From positions 1 through 58,406 of the forward strand of contig CANEUH010000024.1 of NCBI GenBank assembly GCA_947441615.1: a stretch of DNA of 58,406 nt, in the 5' to 3' direction. A program made the position numbers and the translations under genes. Each line of letters starts with the position of its first letter. The stretch's first letter is position 1. Positions 38,069-46,710 of the stretch are shown here, one piece after another. This DNA is from Bacteriovoracaceae bacterium (GTDB lineage: Bacteria; Bdellovibrionota; Bacteriovoracia; Bacteriovoracales; Bacteriovoracaceae). The notes beneath the pieces are model-generated. The model was not told where the DNA came from. It saw nothing but the letters and a program-made list of their open reading frames with translations, and did no database searches.

Positions 38069-39562
38069 ATGAAGACTTTAAGAGTTTTTAATTATTTAGC
38101 TATTTTATTGCTAAGCATGAGTGCTTGGAGTCAATCACCGTGTGGTGAAGACTTTAAAGACATCACGCCAAGTTGTATTGCTAATAAAAATAAACCCTAT
38201 CTTGAAAAACCAATTCCGTTATCAAAACTTACCCCTGAAACAATTTATTTTTATAAAACGTCATCAGGAGAGCTAGGGAAATTTAGAGTTATCTCGGTTA
38301 TTAATAGACCCCAAAAAGAGTGTACAGTTTTTTTAGATGCAATTACTTACACTGGAAAGAATGGAGTCTTCGTTCCCAATAGTTCTCTTTCCATTAGTCC
38401 CCAAAAAGACCATTGGTTATCAGATCGAATTTATCTTAATAGAGAAGGACTCTCTGGACTTATTTTAGAAAAGATCAGTCAAGCCGAACTCGATGAGTTG
38501 AAGTCAAAGAGCGGTGAAAATGTAGCGAAGAAAGATTACAATTCTGAAGAAGAGACATCGCGTTCAAAGGCAAATTGTTTTCTTGTCCCAACAAAGGGGA
38601 CTCAGTTTACAGTTCATAGATTTGCTGAAGTTGAAGAAAGAAAATTTAAACAAGAAAGTCCTAAGCTACTCTACGGACCTCTAATTCTCATTTTTGTTGC
38701 GATTTTTTTGATAGTTAGAGTCTTTATTGAAGATCAAGACAAACACAAAACTCAAGAAGCTCTTGAAGAAGCTGAAAGTGAGAATAAGGGTAAGGAGCTT
38801 GCTCTTTTCTTAAAGGTTACGAGACCCTTCTATAAAAGATATTTTCTTCCCATTGTTCAGAGTACAAAAAATAAACAAAATTTTAAAAATAAATACCGTC
38901 AAAAATTAGCGAATGCTGGGCTAACGAAAGAAATGTCTCCAGAAGAATTTGTTGCGCTTAAATTCTTTATGATTATTGGAGGGCCATTTGTCTTCCTCGC
39001 ATTTCGTTATTTCACGGAAAATGACTGGCCTCTATCTCTCACTCCGGTAATGGCCGTGGTGGGTTATTTTTATCCAGACATTTGGTTAAGTGGAGTTATT
39101 CAAAAAAGAGCTGATGACGTGATTCGAGCGATGCCATTTATCATCGACATGTTGGCACTTTCTGTCGAGGCCGGCCTAGATTTTATGGCGGCCATTCAGC
39201 GAGTAATAGAAAAGGCTCCCAAAAGTCCACTTGTAGAGGAATTTGAAACCTTAATTAAGGAAACCAAAATTGGTTCATCTCGAGCGGAAGGATTACGTCA
39301 ACTTGGGTGGAGAGTGAATGTGATTGAGATCAATTCGTTTTGCGCCACCCTAATAGCAGCTGACTCAGTCGGTGCTTCTATTGGACCACTACTAAAACAA
39401 TTGTCAGCAGAACTCAGGGTCAAAAGAACTTCCAGGGCAGAACAGCAAGGAGCGACGGCAGCAACGAAAATTCTTATTCCGATGATTTTCTTTATCCTTC
39501 CGGCCGTTCTTGTAGCGATTTTTGCGCCAATGGTATTAAAAATGCTATCAGGATCACTATGA
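38069..39562 (+). CDS. TadC-like type II secretion F-domain protein with a periplasmic N-terminal domain
   Basis: A 497-residue membrane protein. Residues 1-21 look like a signal peptide. Residues 22-195 form an extracytoplasmic domain with four cysteines (25, 36, 85, 170) that could make two disulfides. A membrane span (about 201-218) leads to a cytoplasmic segment and then the T2SSF domain of TadC (from about 345: DDVIRAMPFIIDMLALSVEA, ADSVGASIGPLLKQLS). Ordinary TadC proteins, as I know them, lack this N-terminal disulfide domain. TadB, which normally stands beside TadC, is absent from the window. It overlaps the DUF192 gene by 4 bp and heads the FHA cluster. Confidence 0.83.
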   Translation: MKTLRVFNYLAILLLSMSAWSQSPCGEDFKDITPSCIANKNKPYLEKPIPLSKLTPETIYFYKTSSGELGKFRVISVINRPQKECTVFLDAITYTGKNGVFVPNSSLSISPQKDHWLSDRIYLNREGLSGLILEKISQAELDELKSKSGENVAKKDYNSEEETSRSKANCFLVPTKGTQFTVHRFAEVEERKFKQESPKLLYGPLILIFVAIFLIVRVFIEDQDKHKTQEALEEAESENKGKELALFLKVTRPFYKRYFLPIVQSTKNKQNFKNKYRQKLANAGLTKEMSPEEFVALKFFMIIGGPFVFLAFRYFTENDWPLSLTPVMAVVGYFYPDIWLSGVIQKRADDVIRAMPFIIDMLALSVEAGLDFMAAIQRVIEKAPKSPLVEEFETLIKETKIGSSRAEGLRQLGWRVNVIEINSFCATLIAADSVGASIGPLLKQLSAELRVKRTSRAEQQGATAATKILIPMIFFILPAVLVAIFAPMVLKMLSGSL

Positions 39563-39897
39563 TACAAATGAGCTATAAGGGAAAAATGATCGCGAAAGAT
39601 ATTTCAATTGCTGATAATTTCGTTAGTCGATTAATGGGCTATATGTTTCAACCCGTTCCACATAAGAATGGAATTCTTTTTGAACCAGCAATTTCAATTC
39701 ATACCTTTTTTATGAATTTCCCATTAGACGTCGTTTTTATGGATGGATCTTATAAGATAATAAAAATTTACCGAAATTTGAAACCCTGGCGCCATACTTG
39801 GTTTTACTTTAATTCTCGAAAAACGTTAGAGTTACCAGCTGGTCAATTCCCGATTGAAATTAAAGAAGGGGATACTTTAGAGGTACAGCATGTTTAA
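39559..39897 (+). CDS. DUF192 family protein
   Basis: A 112-residue protein of the DUF192 family, whose function is unknown. The match rests on SRLMGYMFQ near the start, the core HTFFMNFPLDVVFMDGSYKI (about residues 48-67), and LELPAGQFPIEIKEGDTLEV at the end. Most family members have a signal peptide; this one appears to have none. It overlaps the TadC-like gene upstream by 4 bp and the first FHA gene by 8 bp, so it belongs to the same transcript. Confidence 0.85.
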   Translation: MIQMSYKGKMIAKDISIADNFVSRLMGYMFQPVPHKNGILFEPAISIHTFFMNFPLDVVFMDGSYKIIKIYRNLKPWRHTWFYFNSRKTLELPAGQFPIEIKEGDTLEVQHV

Positions 39898-41461
39898 ACT
39901 CGTTGCTGTTGGTGGAAAACTAAGAGGTAAGGAGTTTGTATTAGACCAAGGTGAAAATATTATTGGTCGCGGCTCAGATGCATCTATTGTGATTCCGGTA
40001 GAAGGTATATCAAAAAAACATTTAAAAGTTACGGTTAATGATGAAACAGCATTCGCGGAAGATCTCGGAAGCTCTAACGGCACGATGATCAATGGGAAAA
40101 TCATTAAAAGGATGACAATAAAGGACGGGGACAAAATTGTTCTGCCCAACCTCATCCTACAGGTCGTCTATGTTTTAGAGAAGAAAGTTATCGTTAAGAA
40201 AAAAATATTAAAGAGTGGTGAGCAAGATGAAGATAACTACGATGAATTGAATCAGGTTGAGCCCGTTCCGTCGAGCTTATTAGGGAAGCCCATCTGGATC
40301 TTTAAAAATAAGATCATGCCCATTATTTATAGCTTTAATGAACAGTACGAGTGGTCCGCCCTTGTAGGGTTTCTTCTTTTTATTTTTATTGCAATAAACA
40401 TTTCACTCACCATTGTTCCAGTCTTAACAGATAGTAGAAGACTCCTTTTAAGGGAAGTAGGTTATCGTGCTAAACAGTATGCAGCTGAAGTGGATCGCTT
40501 AAATAACGTTTATCTCAGGGATAAAAACCTGGACCAAATTTATACAGGTTTTCTTGAGGGTGAAGATGCCGAGGGAGTTGAGAGCTATAAATTATTTGAT
40601 GTGGAAGGTCGAGTTTATCGTCCAATGGCAGAGCTAAATACAATTGTAAATGAACCCTTTGCCGTCGAAGCCTTACGTTATTTTAAAGTAGATAAAAACC
40701 AAGACCAAGAGGTCATTGCAAGGGATGGGAAAATTGTTAGAGTGGCGCGTGCGATTAAGGCCCATGATAAAAATTTAGGAAGAGATGTCGTCGTTGCTAT
40801 TATCTCTCTTACATTTGCGCCGACTTCACTTGCAACCGAGGCAGCAAATAATTCCAAAGCTTATCTTGAATCTCTTGTGACCTCAGGTATGGTGGCGATT
40901 ATCTTTTTTGGAATCCTTTATTACATGACCATAAGACCGATTGAAGAAATGAAATACCAAGTGGAACGCGTCCTTCGTGGTAGACAAAAAGAGATAGAGT
41001 CGAAATCGATGTTTAGGGAACTTCATCCATTAAGAACAACCGTAAATAGTATTTTGATACGAATAAAAGAACTTCAAAGTACAGATTCCGGCGAAATGCA
41101 AAGTTTGGAAGAAGAGGGGCCTTATATTCGTGCTTTAGAGGAATTTCTCTCCGGAGCTCAAGGTCCGGTCATGATTCTTAATTCAGAAAAAATTATTCAA
41201 CGGATTAACCCAGAAGCAGAGGACTTAATAGGTCTGAGAGAAAATTCAGCTTCAGGACAAAGTATTTTAGATACAGCTAGAGATCAAGGATTTGCCGCTA
41301 CGATTATTGATTTATGTGATCAATCTGCAAATAACCAAGGTTGTAACCAAAAAGAAAATTATGAAATAGGCGGAAAACAAATCTCAATTAATGTGACCTC
41401 TTTAATTGGAAAAGATAAGTTTGCAAAAGGTTTTTATATTACATTTGTGAGAAATGACTAA
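39890..41461 (+). CDS. FHA-domain membrane sensor with HAMP- and PAS-like regions, lacking a kinase
   Basis: A 523-residue membrane protein. Residues 1-97 are an FHA domain with all expected phosphothreonine-contact residues (GR at 26-27, S41, H44, SSNGT at 61-65). Two membrane helices (about 156-178 and 334-351) enclose a periplasmic domain of about 155 residues. Then come a HAMP-like linker (MTIRPIEEMKYQVERVLRG) and a PAS-like domain (about 415-515, GPVMILNSEKIIQRINPEAE). The architecture is that of a sensor histidine kinase in which the kinase is missing and an FHA module is added at the front. It overlaps the genes on both sides. Confidence 0.85.
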   Translation: MFKLVAVGGKLRGKEFVLDQGENIIGRGSDASIVIPVEGISKKHLKVTVNDETAFAEDLGSSNGTMINGKIIKRMTIKDGDKIVLPNLILQVVYVLEKKVIVKKKILKSGEQDEDNYDELNQVEPVPSSLLGKPIWIFKNKIMPIIYSFNEQYEWSALVGFLLFIFIAINISLTIVPVLTDSRRLLLREVGYRAKQYAAEVDRLNNVYLRDKNLDQIYTGFLEGEDAEGVESYKLFDVEGRVYRPMAELNTIVNEPFAVEALRYFKVDKNQDQEVIARDGKIVRVARAIKAHDKNLGRDVVVAIISLTFAPTSLATEAANNSKAYLESLVTSGMVAIIFFGILYYMTIRPIEEMKYQVERVLRGRQKEIESKSMFRELHPLRTTVNSILIRIKELQSTDSGEMQSLEEEGPYIRALEEFLSGAQGPVMILNSEKIIQRINPEAEDLIGLRENSASGQSILDTARDQGFAATIIDLCDQSANNQGCNQKENYEIGGKQISINVTSLIGKDKFAKGFYITFVRND

Positions 41462-42417
41462 TGACCAAGAACGTACTCGTTCTAAAACATTTTGAATCTC
41501 CAAAAGAAGCAGGTGTGTATTACCGGCTTGTGTGTCTCACTGGTGGTAACAAGGGAGAGTCCTACGTCTTGCTAGGTAATAGAATTATTATAGGTCGATC
41601 GGAGAAAGCTGACATTAGGCTAAACGACACGAAGTCGAGTCGTGAGCATGGTGAAATAACAAAAGTTGGCGCCTATTGGGTTGTAACAGACTTAGGCTCC
41701 CAGAATGGCGTTGTCGTAAATGATAAAAAAATAACTCAGAAGCAATTAGCTGAAGGTGACAAAGTGATCATGGGGCAAACAGTATTTAAATTTGCCAAGG
41801 TAGAAGTTGCTTCTAAAAATAAGGTCATCCAGGAAGGGACTTCTGATAAGGGAGCTGGAAATAAAGGGTTGATTCCCCTCATTGTGCTTTTGATGATCTT
41901 TGGTGGTTTATTTCTTTTTGATGACGAACCTCAAAAACAGACCGAAAAAAGGAAAAGTAACATAGGTCAATATCAAGATGCCAATAATGAGTATATGACT
42001 GCAATACAAAAGCGGCAGGCAAATGAAAATAAGCAGTTAAAAGAGAAGCTCACAGTTATCTACCAAAGGGGCTTAAGGGAGCTAAGAGAGAGGAATTATT
42101 TACGAGCGATTCACGAATTTAACCTGGCATTAATAATTGCACCAGGAGATTCCCAGGCGGAGTATTATTTACGGAAGGCGAAGGAGGAATTGGATAAAGA
42201 GATTGAGGCATTTATGGCAAGTGCTCAAAGAGATGAAGAGTCATTAAAATTTCGAAGCTCAATCATTTCTTACTGCTCTATTATCCGATTACTCTATACG
42301 GTACCTGATGATCCGAGACATAAAAATGCTGTTAAACAAATTAATGAACTTGAAGTAAAAATGGGGCTAAAGACCGGTGAAACTGATTGTCTTAAAAAAC
42401 CATCAACCTCAAAATGA
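41461..42417 (+). CDS. FHA-domain membrane protein with TPR-like tail
   Basis: A 318-residue protein with an FHA domain (about residues 20-112; GR at 45-46, S60, H63, QNG at 81-83), one membrane helix (137-153) and a helical tail resembling tetratricopeptide repeats (about 195-310, LRERNYLRAIHEFNLALIIA). The FHA side should be cytosolic and the tail on the other side of the membrane. Directly after the helix comes DDEPQ, a mark shared with the next protein. Its start overlaps the previous stop as TAATG. Confidence 0.85.
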   Translation: MTKNVLVLKHFESPKEAGVYYRLVCLTGGNKGESYVLLGNRIIIGRSEKADIRLNDTKSSREHGEITKVGAYWVVTDLGSQNGVVVNDKKITQKQLAEGDKVIMGQTVFKFAKVEVASKNKVIQEGTSDKGAGNKGLIPLIVLLMIFGGLFLFDDEPQKQTEKRKSNIGQYQDANNEYMTAIQKRQANENKQLKEKLTVIYQRGLRELRERNYLRAIHEFNLALIIAPGDSQAEYYLRKAKEELDKEIEAFMASAQRDEESLKFRSSIISYCSIIRLLYTVPDDPRHKNAVKQINELEVKMGLKTGETDCLKKPSTSK

Positions 42418-44599
42418 GATAACAGTCGATACGACTGATATCCATGAGATGTATGAAATCTATGTTGGGCGATCCGATGATTGCCACGTTCAAATTGATG
42501 ATCCTATCATCTCAAGGCACCACTTTGTCTTAAAAAATAAACTTTCAAATTGGTATTGCGAAAAAATATCGCAATTAGGTGTCATCACTTTAGATGGATC
42601 AATTATTGTAAATTCTGAGATTAGAAATGGTGATGAAATTAAATGTGGCCCCTATTCAATTTTAATCTCAGGTTTATTTGATAATCAGACCATAGAGCAT
42701 TCATCGAAATCTAAGATGCCAGAGAACACAGAGAGATTTCTTCAAGAGGCACCAAATCAGCATCTGAAATCAGCACCAGAAATAGTCACCATGATGCCTT
42801 CTGAACCTCTTGAAGTTCTTCCTTCTGATGAACTTCTAACGCCAGAGTCTATCGAAGATGACCAAGAGGAAGTTAGTTCATTAGATTCTTTAGATGAAGA
42901 AACTACTGATGTTGAAACTTTTGAAGATTCCCAGGTGAGTGATGATTCTTCGATTGAAATTAATGAAGAATTAAGAAGCCCATCTGATTTTAATGACTCT
43001 ATAAGTGAAGATCAGCAAGGATATGAAGTCGCGACCACAGATTCAGACCAAAATGAGAGCACTCGTGTATTCAAAGCATTCGTTAATTATCAACTCGTTC
43101 TTTTTGGTGAGCATGCTCCATACGATCGATTTCAGATTGACCAAGATGAAATTTTTATTGGTCGAGATTCAAAAAAATGCCAAATTGTTTTAAATGATCC
43201 AGAGGTTTCATCAGTTCATGCAGTCATTCGTAAATCATTATCAGATGTAACACTAGAAGACCTGAATTCTTCAAATGGTACGATTCTAAATGGTGAAAGA
43301 ATTAATAAGGCCCAATTAAATACTGGGGATGAATTTGTGATCGGTGGAACGAGCTTTACATTAGAAGTTCGTTCGGATCTTTTGGACTCTGAGTCCGATC
43401 GTTTAATGCCAGTCGAGTCTGGTCAATATGTCGAGACGGAAGAAATAGTTGAGGAAGAAATTTCCAATGCTGAAGACATTAATTTTGACTCTGAAGCTCC
43501 ACCTGAAAAGAGCATCATCAAACGGATCTGGAAAGATCCCGTCAAAAGAAAAAAAGCAATCTATGTAGCTGCTGGTTTAGCTATCCTCATGATACTTACG
43601 GCAGAAGATGAACCTCAGGAAGCACCGGTCAAACCGAAAGCCGCAAAAGAGAAAACAGCTCAACCAGATAAGAATGCAAAACCCAAGAAAATACTTTCTA
43701 AAGAATTAGAGAATGCTCGTAATGTTTCATATGAACTGGGAGTCAGTTATTTTGAACAGAGTCGTTACGATTTGGCCCAAGTTGAATTCCAAAAAGTTGT
43801 AGCGATTGATCCTGAATATAAAAAAGTTCAGAGTTATTTGGAACAAACGAATGTGGGTCTTAAGCGGTTACAAGAACTTGAAGCTGAACGCAGGGCCGAG
43901 GAAGAAAGAATTAAGACGAAGAAATTTGTGGAAGAATTATTAGTGAAGGCGCGTGAAGCTGTTAAAGAAAGACAAGTTCAGGTAGCCGAAAGTTTCTTCT
44001 CTCAGATTACCGAAAAAGATCCTGAAAATATCGAAGTCTCTCAACTGAAAATTGAACTTGAGTCCTGGCAAAGAGAGGAAGAGAGAAAAGCCTTAGAAAA
44101 AGCGGCTAAAGAAGCAGCAAGAAAGAAAATGGTCGATTCTTTAACTCCTGGGAAAACGTTTTACATAAAAAAAGAATGGTACCGTGCCATTTTAAAACTG
44201 GAAGAGTTCTTAAGAATTCAAGGTACTGATGAAGATTTAGTTAAAGAAGGTTCTGAAATGCTTAGTGATGCTAAAAATCAATTAGCTTCAGAATTAGGCC
44301 CTCTACTCGGTAAAGCAAGATCTCTGAAAGAAGGACAGGATTATAAAGCCGCCTACGAAGCGTTTTTAGAAATTTTAAAAATTGAGCCTACAAATGCTGA
44401 GGCCTTAAATGAAGCAGATGATATCAAATCTCAATTGGATGCACGCTCAAGAAAAATTTATAGAGAAGCGATCATTGCCGAATCACTTAGTTTATTTACC
44501 GATGCAAAAGAAAAGTTTTTAGAAGTTCAACAGATATCGCCCACTGATAGTGAGTACTATAAAAAAGCTTCTGAGAAATTGAAAAATTATTTGGAGTAA
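42377..44599 (+). CDS. Double-FHA membrane protein with TPR-like tail
   Basis: A 740-residue protein. FHA domain A spans about residues 1-98 (GR 31-32, SRHH 46-49) but lacks the SSNG turn, reading QLGVITLDG there. Domain B spans about 230-332 with complete motifs (GR 262-263, S279, H281, SSNGT 298-302). Between them lies an acidic, low-complexity linker. One membrane helix (394-409) is followed by EDEPQ and a long coiled/TPR-like tail (440-740). The start GTG 42377 overlaps the previous gene by 41 bp; I keep it because the residues before the first in-frame ATG (42449) form the first strand of domain A. Confidence 0.83.
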   Translation: MKLIVLKNHQPQNEITVDTTDIHEMYEIYVGRSDDCHVQIDDPIISRHHFVLKNKLSNWYCEKISQLGVITLDGSIIVNSEIRNGDEIKCGPYSILISGLFDNQTIEHSSKSKMPENTERFLQEAPNQHLKSAPEIVTMMPSEPLEVLPSDELLTPESIEDDQEEVSSLDSLDEETTDVETFEDSQVSDDSSIEINEELRSPSDFNDSISEDQQGYEVATTDSDQNESTRVFKAFVNYQLVLFGEHAPYDRFQIDQDEIFIGRDSKKCQIVLNDPEVSSVHAVIRKSLSDVTLEDLNSSNGTILNGERINKAQLNTGDEFVIGGTSFTLEVRSDLLDSESDRLMPVESGQYVETEEIVEEEISNAEDINFDSEAPPEKSIIKRIWKDPVKRKKAIYVAAGLAILMILTAEDEPQEAPVKPKAAKEKTAQPDKNAKPKKILSKELENARNVSYELGVSYFEQSRYDLAQVEFQKVVAIDPEYKKVQSYLEQTNVGLKRLQELEAERRAEEERIKTKKFVEELLVKAREAVKERQVQVAESFFSQITEKDPENIEVSQLKIELESWQREEERKALEKAAKEAARKKMVDSLTPGKTFYIKKEWYRAILKLEEFLRIQGTDEDLVKEGSEMLSDAKNQLASELGPLLGKARSLKEGQDYKAAYEAFLEILKIEPTNAEALNEADDIKSQLDARSRKIYREAIIAESLSLFTDAKEKFLEVQQISPTDSEYYKKASEKLKNYLE

Positions 44600-44601
44600 A
44601 A

Positions 44602-45339
44602 ATGCGTCTAAAGGCTTATGCAGCTCAAACTCATCAAGGACCCTATCTACAAATTAATGAAGATGGTTATGATTTTGATTTTGAAAATGAAATTTATATG
44701 GTTTTAGATGGTTTCGGAGGTTCTGGAATTGGTGATAAAGCGGTTGATAAACTTAAGCAGGAAATAAAAAACTTTTATACACAGATCTCAGATGATCCCA
44801 ACGCCACGATGCCACTTTACTACAACCCTCGAAATATCCTTGAGGGTAATGCCATCATGAATGCTTTGATGAATGCTCACCAGAATTTATTAAAAATGAA
44901 TTTTGAAAAACCTTTTAATCAGCGTGCTGGTGCGAGTGCACTTGTTGCCGTTAAGGCCGATAGTCTTGTTGTCTTGGTTGGGATTGGTAATTGTTGTGCT
45001 TATCATTTTAGACAAGGGAAAATTTCCAAAATCATTTCGGAAGAAACGATGAAATTTCATTCTAAGGATCAATTTGACTTTAAATTCACAACAACACCTC
45101 TTAACGCTATTGGGATGTACCCTGAGTTGGGTCAACAGGTCAGAGAGATCAGGATTTCAGAAGGAGATAAGTTAGTCTTATTAACTGATGGGGTTTATGC
45201 CCAAATTTCAGAGGAAGAACTTCTTTACTCCTTGAATAGGTCATCAAGTGACGCCAATGAAAGAATAAATAACTTACTAAAACTATCCAACTCTCGGGGC
45301 AATACTGACAATCAAACAGCAATGATTCTCGAGTTTTAA
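44602..45339 (+). CDS. PP2C-type serine/threonine phosphatase
   Basis: A 245-residue protein phosphatase of the PP2C (PPM) family. Metal-binding aspartates are seen in QINEDGYD, in VLDGFGGSG (about residues 34-42), in LLTDGVYA (about 193-200), and in NTDNQTAMIL near the C terminus. The core is complete, so it is probably active. It follows the double-FHA gene by 2 bp. A phosphatase among FHA proteins is the normal partner of a Ser/Thr kinase; no kinase is in this window. Confidence 0.88.
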   Translation: MRLKAYAAQTHQGPYLQINEDGYDFDFENEIYMVLDGFGGSGIGDKAVDKLKQEIKNFYTQISDDPNATMPLYYNPRNILEGNAIMNALMNAHQNLLKMNFEKPFNQRAGASALVAVKADSLVVLVGIGNCCAYHFRQGKISKIISEETMKFHSKDQFDFKFTTTPLNAIGMYPELGQQVREIRISEGDKLVLLTDGVYAQISEEELLYSLNRSSSDANERINNLLKLSNSRGNTDNQTAMILEF

Positions 45340-45373
45340 AACTTTTTCGTTCCCATATGACCCAATAGGCTAC

Positions 45374-45379
45374 TATAAT
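45374..45379 (+). promoter_or_regulatory. Candidate -10 promoter element before the receiver-domain gene
   Basis: A perfect TATAAT stands 33 bp before the ATG at 45412. No convincing -35 box is seen 16-18 bp upstream, so an activator may be needed. The 72-bp gap with this element suggests the receiver gene can be transcribed apart from the FHA operon. Confidence 0.4.
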
Positions 45380-45411
45380 TTTTCTGTAGCTCTTAAGGGA
45401 GATGTTTAGGG

Positions 45412-46710
45412 ATGAACCACAAAGTACTACTTGCCGATGATAGTGTTACTATCCAAAAGGTTATCAAAATAACCTTGGCCAATCAGCCTTATGACATTAC
45501 TGATGCAGCTTCAGAGAGCGATTTATTCAGTAAATTAAAAGCTCTTGATCCAAAGCTTGTTCTTCTAGATTTTAATCTCTCTGAGAAGTTTTCTGGCTAC
45601 GAGTTAACAACGAAAATTAAATCTATATGTCCCAATACGAAAGTACTTCTTCTCTTGGGAACTTTTGACTCTGTTGAAGATGAAGCGATGGCGAAGTGCG
45701 GGGCCTCTGATAAAATAGTAAAGCCATTTGATTCAAACAAATTTATAGCTATCTGTCGCCAACTTGTGGATTCAGGTGTTCATGAAGAGATCCCTTATCC
45801 TGAAGAAAAAAAACCTACGCCAGAAAAAACGATAAATGCGGAAGAACAGTGGGAGATGTCCCATTCAACAGAACAAAATCTTCCTGAACTCAAACTTTCT
45901 CCCGAACCAACTTCCCCAGTTATTGAAAATCCTCTTTTAAAAGAGGTATCAAGTTGGGGAATGAGTGTTCCGAGTGTGATTAATGGGGAAAAAACGCATG
46001 ATCTGATGTCTAACATTCCTGGTGTGATCGGTGGTGAAGTTCGCTCCTTAAATGAGCATAAGGCCCAAAAATCAGCACCGGTTAAAGAAGAACCAAAATT
46101 TCCAGTCAATGAGGATCTAGATTATCCGACGATTGAAGAGACAATTGAAGAGTCACAATCTCTTGGTGGAACTGCTGATGACCTTATTAAATCTACAACT
46201 TCTAAAGTCATTTCGATTGAGACTTTTAATGAAGAACTTTTAGAACTAGAACTTCAGCAACCAAACCAATTATTTGATACCGACGTTAAGAGTATTGAAG
46301 CCCAGATATTGGATGAGGTTCAGGATAATCTTTGGAAGGTAGATGAATTTGAAGATCTAAAAAAAGAAGTTTCTTCTAAAATTGAGGAAGTTAAAAATAA
46401 TTTTCAACCGACTCTTAATGATTTTGACGAATCACTTTTTAAGCCGATTGATGATAGTTCTTCAATCACTTGGACTGAGGATTCGACTTCACCTCATGAA
46501 AAATCAGAGACTGTCTCAACTGTTGATCAAGCCGACATGAAAAGAATGATGGAAGAGATGGTTAAAAGATACGTCAAAGAATACATGGATCAAATGTTCC
46601 AAAAAAATACTGAAAAAGTCGCTTGGGAAGTGATACCAGACTTGGCCGAAAACTTGATTCGCCAAGAGCTATCAAAGATTAGTCATAAAATTTTAAACGA
46701 TCAGGCTTAA
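45412..46710 (+). CDS. Receiver-domain response regulator with acidic linker and helical C-terminal tail
   Basis: A 432-residue protein. Residues 1-125 form a CheY-like receiver with acidic pair D9-D10, phospho-acceptor D53 (LLDFNLSEK) and the conserved lysine in KIVKPFD. A disordered, proline- and glutamate-rich linker (about 130-375) follows. A C-terminal helical segment (about 378-428) contains KRYVKEYMDQMFQ and EVIPDLAENLIRQELSKI. There is no DNA-binding domain. The layout recalls RomR/PopZ-like polar scaffold proteins, in which a receiver or linker precedes a short oligomerising tail; that resemblance is from memory and should be tested. GGGAG and AGGG precede the start. Confidence 0.82.
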   Translation: MNHKVLLADDSVTIQKVIKITLANQPYDITDAASESDLFSKLKALDPKLVLLDFNLSEKFSGYELTTKIKSICPNTKVLLLLGTFDSVEDEAMAKCGASDKIVKPFDSNKFIAICRQLVDSGVHEEIPYPEEKKPTPEKTINAEEQWEMSHSTEQNLPELKLSPEPTSPVIENPLLKEVSSWGMSVPSVINGEKTHDLMSNIPGVIGGEVRSLNEHKAQKSAPVKEEPKFPVNEDLDYPTIEETIEESQSLGGTADDLIKSTTSKVISIETFNEELLELELQQPNQLFDTDVKSIEAQILDEVQDNLWKVDEFEDLKKEVSSKIEEVKNNFQPTLNDFDESLFKPIDDSSSITWTEDSTSPHEKSETVSTVDQADMKRMMEEMVKRYVKEYMDQMFQKNTEKVAWEVIPDLAENLIRQELSKISHKILNDQA

